NCBI GenBank assembly: GCA_934476675.1
Contig: CAKSOE010000005.1
Coordinates: forward strand, 62,001-126,000
Source: an uncultured Clostridia bacterium
Lineage (GTDB): Bacteria > Bacillota > Clostridia > UBA1381
Length of the DNA stretch: 64,000 nucleotides
Direction: 5' to 3'
Position numbers and translations under genes: made by a program. Positions 60,688-64,000 of the stretch are shown here, in pieces. The first letter of the stretch is position 1. Every line of letters starts with the position of its first letter. Below the pieces are notes generated by a model, which was not told where the DNA came from, did not search any database, and was given only the letters and a program-made list of their open reading frames with translations.

Positions 60688-60892
60688 AATACACACAAAG
60701 TGCCGCCCATGCCGCACGCAAAGGTATGGGAGGTGAAAAGGGAATCGGGTGTAAATCCCGGACGATGAACAATCGCTGTGTGCTTACAAAGGTTTTTATT
60801 CTCATAGGCGAAAGCCGGTCATTGGGAAACTGAGAAGGCTGGGTATAAAAACGAAGTAGAAGTGAAGTCAGAAGACCTGCTTTGATGTTGTC
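60688..60892 (+). promoter_or_regulatory. Cobalamin riboswitch
   Basis: Visible aptamer elements in order: AAAGTGCCGCCC (P1/P2 start), AAAAGGGAATCGGGTG and TAAATCCCGGACGA (P3-P4 core), GAACAATCGCTGTGTGC, GCCGGTCATTGGGAAAC then TGAGAAGGC (P5-P6), and the B12 box AGTCAGAAGACCTGC at 60866-60880. These match the adenosyl/methylcobalamin riboswitch. It controls the secreted GLUG/PEGA gene downstream. Confidence 0.95.
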
Positions 60893-61116
60893 TCCTAAGT
60901 TGTATGCAAAATAATTGTAAAATGCAGACTTTACAGCATAAGCCTATAATATTGGAGATAATAGCTTTGACGTGCTTGAAAACTTGTTTTTAAGGACTTA
61001 TTCTTTGTGTGGAAATTGGTGATATAACACGGGGAAGTTCCGCTGTTGCCGGACGCCTTGCAAGGCGGCTGAAATACCGCGGCTTTTTTTACCGCAAAGG
61101 AGGGGTCAAAAAATTA
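60893..61116 (+). other. Long leader between B12 aptamer and coding region
   Basis: About 220 nt separate the aptamer from the gene, longer than usual. No coding frame is convincing. The end is GC-rich with the self-complementary CGCCTTGCAAGGCG (61054-61067) and a GCGG...CCGC pairing, followed by seven T at 61084-61090: a probable terminator that also lies just before the AAAGGAGG ribosome site. The rest (about 60900-61010) is AT-rich, with no structure I can defend. Confidence 0.6.
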
Positions 61117-64000
61117 ATGTATTTTAAAACAGATACGAAAGGAAAAACAAGGAAAATGAAATCACGATTTTTTAAAGGAATATCATTGTTACTGACAACG
61201 GCAATTTTATCTGCCGGCATAACAATTCCGTCTTTCGCGGAAGAAATTTCGGTATATGAAATATCAACGCCGGAGGAGCTTGCACAGTTGGGCGGAAAGG
61301 ATATAAAGGGAAAGATTGAACTTTTGTCCGACATTGATATGTCAAATGTTGAAACAGAACCGATAAAATCTCTTGAAGGAGATTTTGCCGGAAACGGTTA
61401 TATAATTTCAAATCTTACCATTTCCGATATATCAAATGCCGCACTGATTGCAAACCTTGACGGAACAGTATCCGATGTTATAGTGGAAAATCCCGACATC
61501 ACGCTTACAAGCATGAGCGGACAGAGCGCCGCAGCTATTGCCGGAAATGTATCGGACGAAAGTGAAGCAGCATTTACAAATTGTGCGGTAATCGGCGGCG
61601 CCATTGTTGACCAAAAGGGCGGAAGCTCAACGGCGGCGGGGGCGCTGGTCGGCAATGTAACCAACAGTACCGTGAAAATTGACGGATGTTTCAGTACGGC
61701 AGCTGTTACGGGAAATTATTATGCCGGCGGACTTATCGGTAAAATTTACGCCAAATCCGCACAAATTACAAATTCCGCCGTATTGGGAGATGTAACGTCA
61801 AAATCTTCATACAGCGGCAAAACGGGCGGATTTATCGGACTTATAAACGGAAGCAGTAATACTATCGGATTTGAAAATTGTTATTTTGCCGGAAAGGTTA
61901 CGGGAAGATATAAATACGGTTTTGCGGCTTCAAGTTCATACGCACACCCTGCAATAAGCGTTCAAAAATGCTATTATGACGGCGAAAAAAACAAAGGAAG
62001 CAGCGCCTATTCTCCTTTTGAGTGTTTCTCGTCGGATTCAGACGGAGCTCCCGAAAAAATAGAAAAAACCGAGGATTTTGCCTCACTTGATATGGGTGAG
62101 AAATTCTTGCAGAAGGAGGGTTATCCTTACCCTGCATGGTATGTAAATATGGGAGGGGACAAAAAGCTTTCTTTGACGGTAATTCCGCAGGATGCGCTTG
62201 TTACCCTTACCGATGAACAGGGTGCGGAATGTACCCTTGACGGAAACGACGGAACATATTCGGCAACTCTTGCCTGCGGAAGATATTCTCTTAATGTTGT
62301 TCCGAACGAGGGAGACGAAGAACATTCTCCCCAAAATATTACGGTTAATATGGGCAGAGTGGATAAAAACCTAAGGGTTGAACTGACTGCCAAGACCTAT
62401 GAATTAACCTTTGACATTGCTCCGGAAACCGCAGAAGCAGTTTTATACAGAGGTACCGATGCATCGGGAGAAAAGCTCCTTGCGGAAAACGGAAAATATA
62501 TCCTTACAAAGGGCGAATACTATTATGAAGTATCCGATTTCGGATATAAGACCAAATCGGGCGCTTTATCATTGTCCGAAGATAAAACAGAAACGGTTGT
62601 TCTTGAAAAAAGCGAAAGACATGAGCTTACTTTCCGTGTATACCCCACCTCCTCCGACGCAGCAATAACCTTGACGCGTGCTGACGGTGACAAAAGAGAA
62701 ATGCAGGGAGAAAACGGAGTATATTTACTGCCCGAAGGCTCGTATGATTATAAAATTACAGCCGAGGGATATAAGACCAAAAACGGAACACTGTTAATAC
62801 CCGGAACTGATAATATAACCGTAACGCTTGTTTCGGGAAACAGCTGGGACGGAACTCTTTCCGAAAAGCTTGATGGAAGCGGAACGGAAGAAGATCCGTA
62901 CAAAATCAAATCGGGAAACGATTTGGCATTTGCGGCGCAAAAGGTTAACGACAGCGCCGAAAACTACGCTTCGGCAAGCTATGTTTTGGAAGATGACGTA
63001 GATTTGGGATATATGACATGGACGCCGATAGGAAAAACCTCCGTTGCGGCATTTAAAGGAAGCTTTGACGGAAACGGTCACAAAATAAGCGGAATGAACG
63101 TATCCGATAAGGATAACAGCGTATATGCATATTACGGACTTTTCGGCTGTCTTGATGATGCGGAAGTAAAAAATCTTACGGTTGAGGGCGAAATATATTG
63201 CGGCGAAACATCAGGCTATGCAGGCGGAATTGCCGGCAGCGCTGTTGGAAACACAACGGTTGAAAATTGCGCAAATGCCGCATTGATTTCGGCAAAAGCG
63301 GGAGTGTCTGTCGGAGGAATTGTCGGTAAATGCAGAAAGAGCAGCGATATAGGCTACGGCAATGACGACAATACCGTTAAATTTATCAATTGCGTCAATA
63401 AAGGCGTAATTTTCATGTCCGGCGAAGACAAGAGCATATCAAGCGAAGGAACAGCCGGAGGAATTGTCGGATTCAGCAAAAATTGTGTTCAGTTTGAAAA
63501 TTGTGCGAATTTTGCCGATGTTACCGGCGCAAACATTGCTGCAGGTATCTGCGGTGACCCCGGTTCATCACAGGGAAATATGCACCCGTACTTTAAATCC
63601 TGCTATAATACCGGAAGCATCAGCGGCGTGCAGGGAGCATATGCAATTTACGGCAAAGACAGTATGTCACGCGCATTTGTGACAAATTGCTATTCGGTTT
63701 CGGCAAGCAATAAATATGTTATCCAAAAAACAGCTGAAGAAATGCAAACCGATTCGTTTAAGGAATTGATCGATAACGGCCAGAATGTATGGCAAAGAGA
63801 TGATGCCGTAAATTCGGGTTATCCGTATCCGTTTGGAGTAAACATACCCGAAAACGATTCAAAGCTGACAGAGGAAACACAAAAATATAAAGATATACTT
63901 ACGATTTCATCCGATGCGGAAGTAGGAGATTGTTTCGGATTTATAAAGGACGGAATGACTGCGGACAGTGACATTGCGGTCAGCTGCGTTCAGACAGACA
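61117..64000 (+). CDS. Large secreted GLUG/PEGA repeat protein (3' end outside window)
   Basis: The frame is open from ATG 61117 (or ATG 61156, 13 codons later) to the window end, at least 961 residues. A signal peptide with basic KSRFFKG and ISLLLTTAILSAGITIPSFA is followed by GLUG-type beta-solenoid repeats (about 30-330; ENLTI-like N-L-x-G patterns such as GGLIGKIYAKSAQITNS). Three PEGA-like domains follow (about 350-590, GKYILTKGEYYYEVSDFGYK), then a second GLUG region (about 600-900; AYYGLFGCLDDAEVKNLTVE). Surface adhesin-like architecture. Because a cobalamin riboswitch precedes it, a role in capturing corrinoids is plausible; such switches often precede transcobalamin-like DUF4430 surface proteins. 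No DUF4430 domain is visible before the cut. Confidence 0.8.
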   Translation, partial: MYFKTDTKGKTRKMKSRFFKGISLLLTTAILSAGITIPSFAEEISVYEISTPEELAQLGGKDIKGKIELLSDIDMSNVETEPIKSLEGDFAGNGYIISNLTISDISNAALIANLDGTVSDVIVENPDITLTSMSGQSAAAIAGNVSDESEAAFTNCAVIGGAIVDQKGGSSTAAGALVGNVTNSTVKIDGCFSTAAVTGNYYAGGLIGKIYAKSAQITNSAVLGDVTSKSSYSGKTGGFIGLINGSSNTIGFENCYFAGKVTGRYKYGFAASSSYAHPAISVQKCYYDGEKNKGSSAYSPFECFSSDSDGAPEKIEKTEDFASLDMGEKFLQKEGYPYPAWYVNMGGDKKLSLTVIPQDALVTLTDEQGAECTLDGNDGTYSATLACGRYSLNVVPNEGDEEHSPQNITVNMGRVDKNLRVELTAKTYELTFDIAPETAEAVLYRGTDASGEKLLAENGKYILTKGEYYYEVSDFGYKTKSGALSLSEDKTETVVLEKSERHELTFRVYPTSSDAAITLTRADGDKREMQGENGVYLLPEGSYDYKITAEGYKTKNGTLLIPGTDNITVTLVSGNSWDGTLSEKLDGSGTEEDPYKIKSGNDLAFAAQKVNDSAENYASASYVLEDDVDLGYMTWTPIGKTSVAAFKGSFDGNGHKISGMNVSDKDNSVYAYYGLFGCLDDAEVKNLTVEGEIYCGETSGYAGGIAGSAVGNTTVENCANAALISAKAGVSVGGIVGKCRKSSDIGYGNDDNTVKFINCVNKGVIFMSGEDKSISSEGTAGGIVGFSKNCVQFENCANFADVTGANIAAGICGDPGSSQGNMHPYFKSCYNTGSISGVQGAYAIYGKDSMSRAFVTNCYSVSASNKYVIQKTAEEMQTDSFKELIDNGQNVWQRDDAVNSGYPYPFGVNIPENDSKLTEETQKYKDILTISSDAEVGDCFGFIKDGMTADSDIAVSCVQTD

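Overview
This window looks like a chromosomal piece of an anaerobic, spore-lineage gut-type Clostridia. Evidence: Firmicute-style AGGAGG ribosome sites, sigma-A promoters with exact 17-nt spacers, SpoVAC, S-layer-homology (SLH) surface proteins, copper-amine-oxidase-like repeat domains, and the DUF5685/DnaJ and DUF1385/prmC neighbourhoods. The fibre-degradation content and SLH proteins would fit a Monoglobales/Oscillospirales-like genome, but that placement is inference. I see no tRNA, rRNA, CRISPR array, insertion sequence or prophage.

Layout. 1-3.8 kb: end of rho, an Lrp regulator overlapping an aminotransferase, and pyrG. 3.9-7.4 kb (minus): ilvB-ilvN-ilvC with its own promoter. 7.5-7.6 kb: a possible small RNA. 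7.6-11.9 kb (minus): a thiamine salvage operon (cytX-thiM-thiE-HAD-thiD) under a TPP riboswitch. 12-16.9 kb (minus): a polyamine ABC transporter (potABCD) plus a CBM9-like gene, preceded by a long structured leader I cannot assign to a known riboswitch class. 16.9-18.5 kb: an ABC-F ATPase.

18.7-42.7 kb is a carbohydrate-utilisation island. A divergent membrane-anchored AraC-type sensor faces an Lpl-type sugar importer, two SLH proteins, a large heparinase II/III-like lyase, two LamG-like secreted proteins and a GH2 beta-galactosidase. On the other side are a GH-A clan glycosidase and two truncated glycosidases fused head to head by a deletion. The likely logic is: surface proteins bind and cut an extracellular polysaccharide, the importer takes up the oligomers, the GH2/GH-A enzymes finish them, and the AraC sensor controls the locus through three repeated sites upstream of the importer.

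42.8-50.4 kb: a tiny ribbon-helix-helix gene facing a small hypothetical gene, polA, a zinc uptake operon (znuA-znuC-znuB-zur), a DNA glycosylase and a Cof-type HAD phosphatase. 50.6-51.0 kb holds three tandem 143-bp palindromic repeats related to hairpins at 21.5 and 39.1 kb. 51-60.5 kb: an SLH-NlpC/P60 cell-wall hydrolase, orphan spoVAC, DUF5685-dnaJ-DUF1385-prmC-EamA-DUF1273 on plus, and an ECF sigma/anti-sigma pair with a BlaI-type repressor on minus. 60.6-64 kb: a cobalamin riboswitch driving a large secreted GLUG/PEGA protein that runs off the window.

The best candidates for something undescribed are the pot-operon leader RNA (16559-16843), with clear terminator/antiterminator pairing, and the palindromic repeat family. 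The B12-switch-controlled surface protein is also notable.
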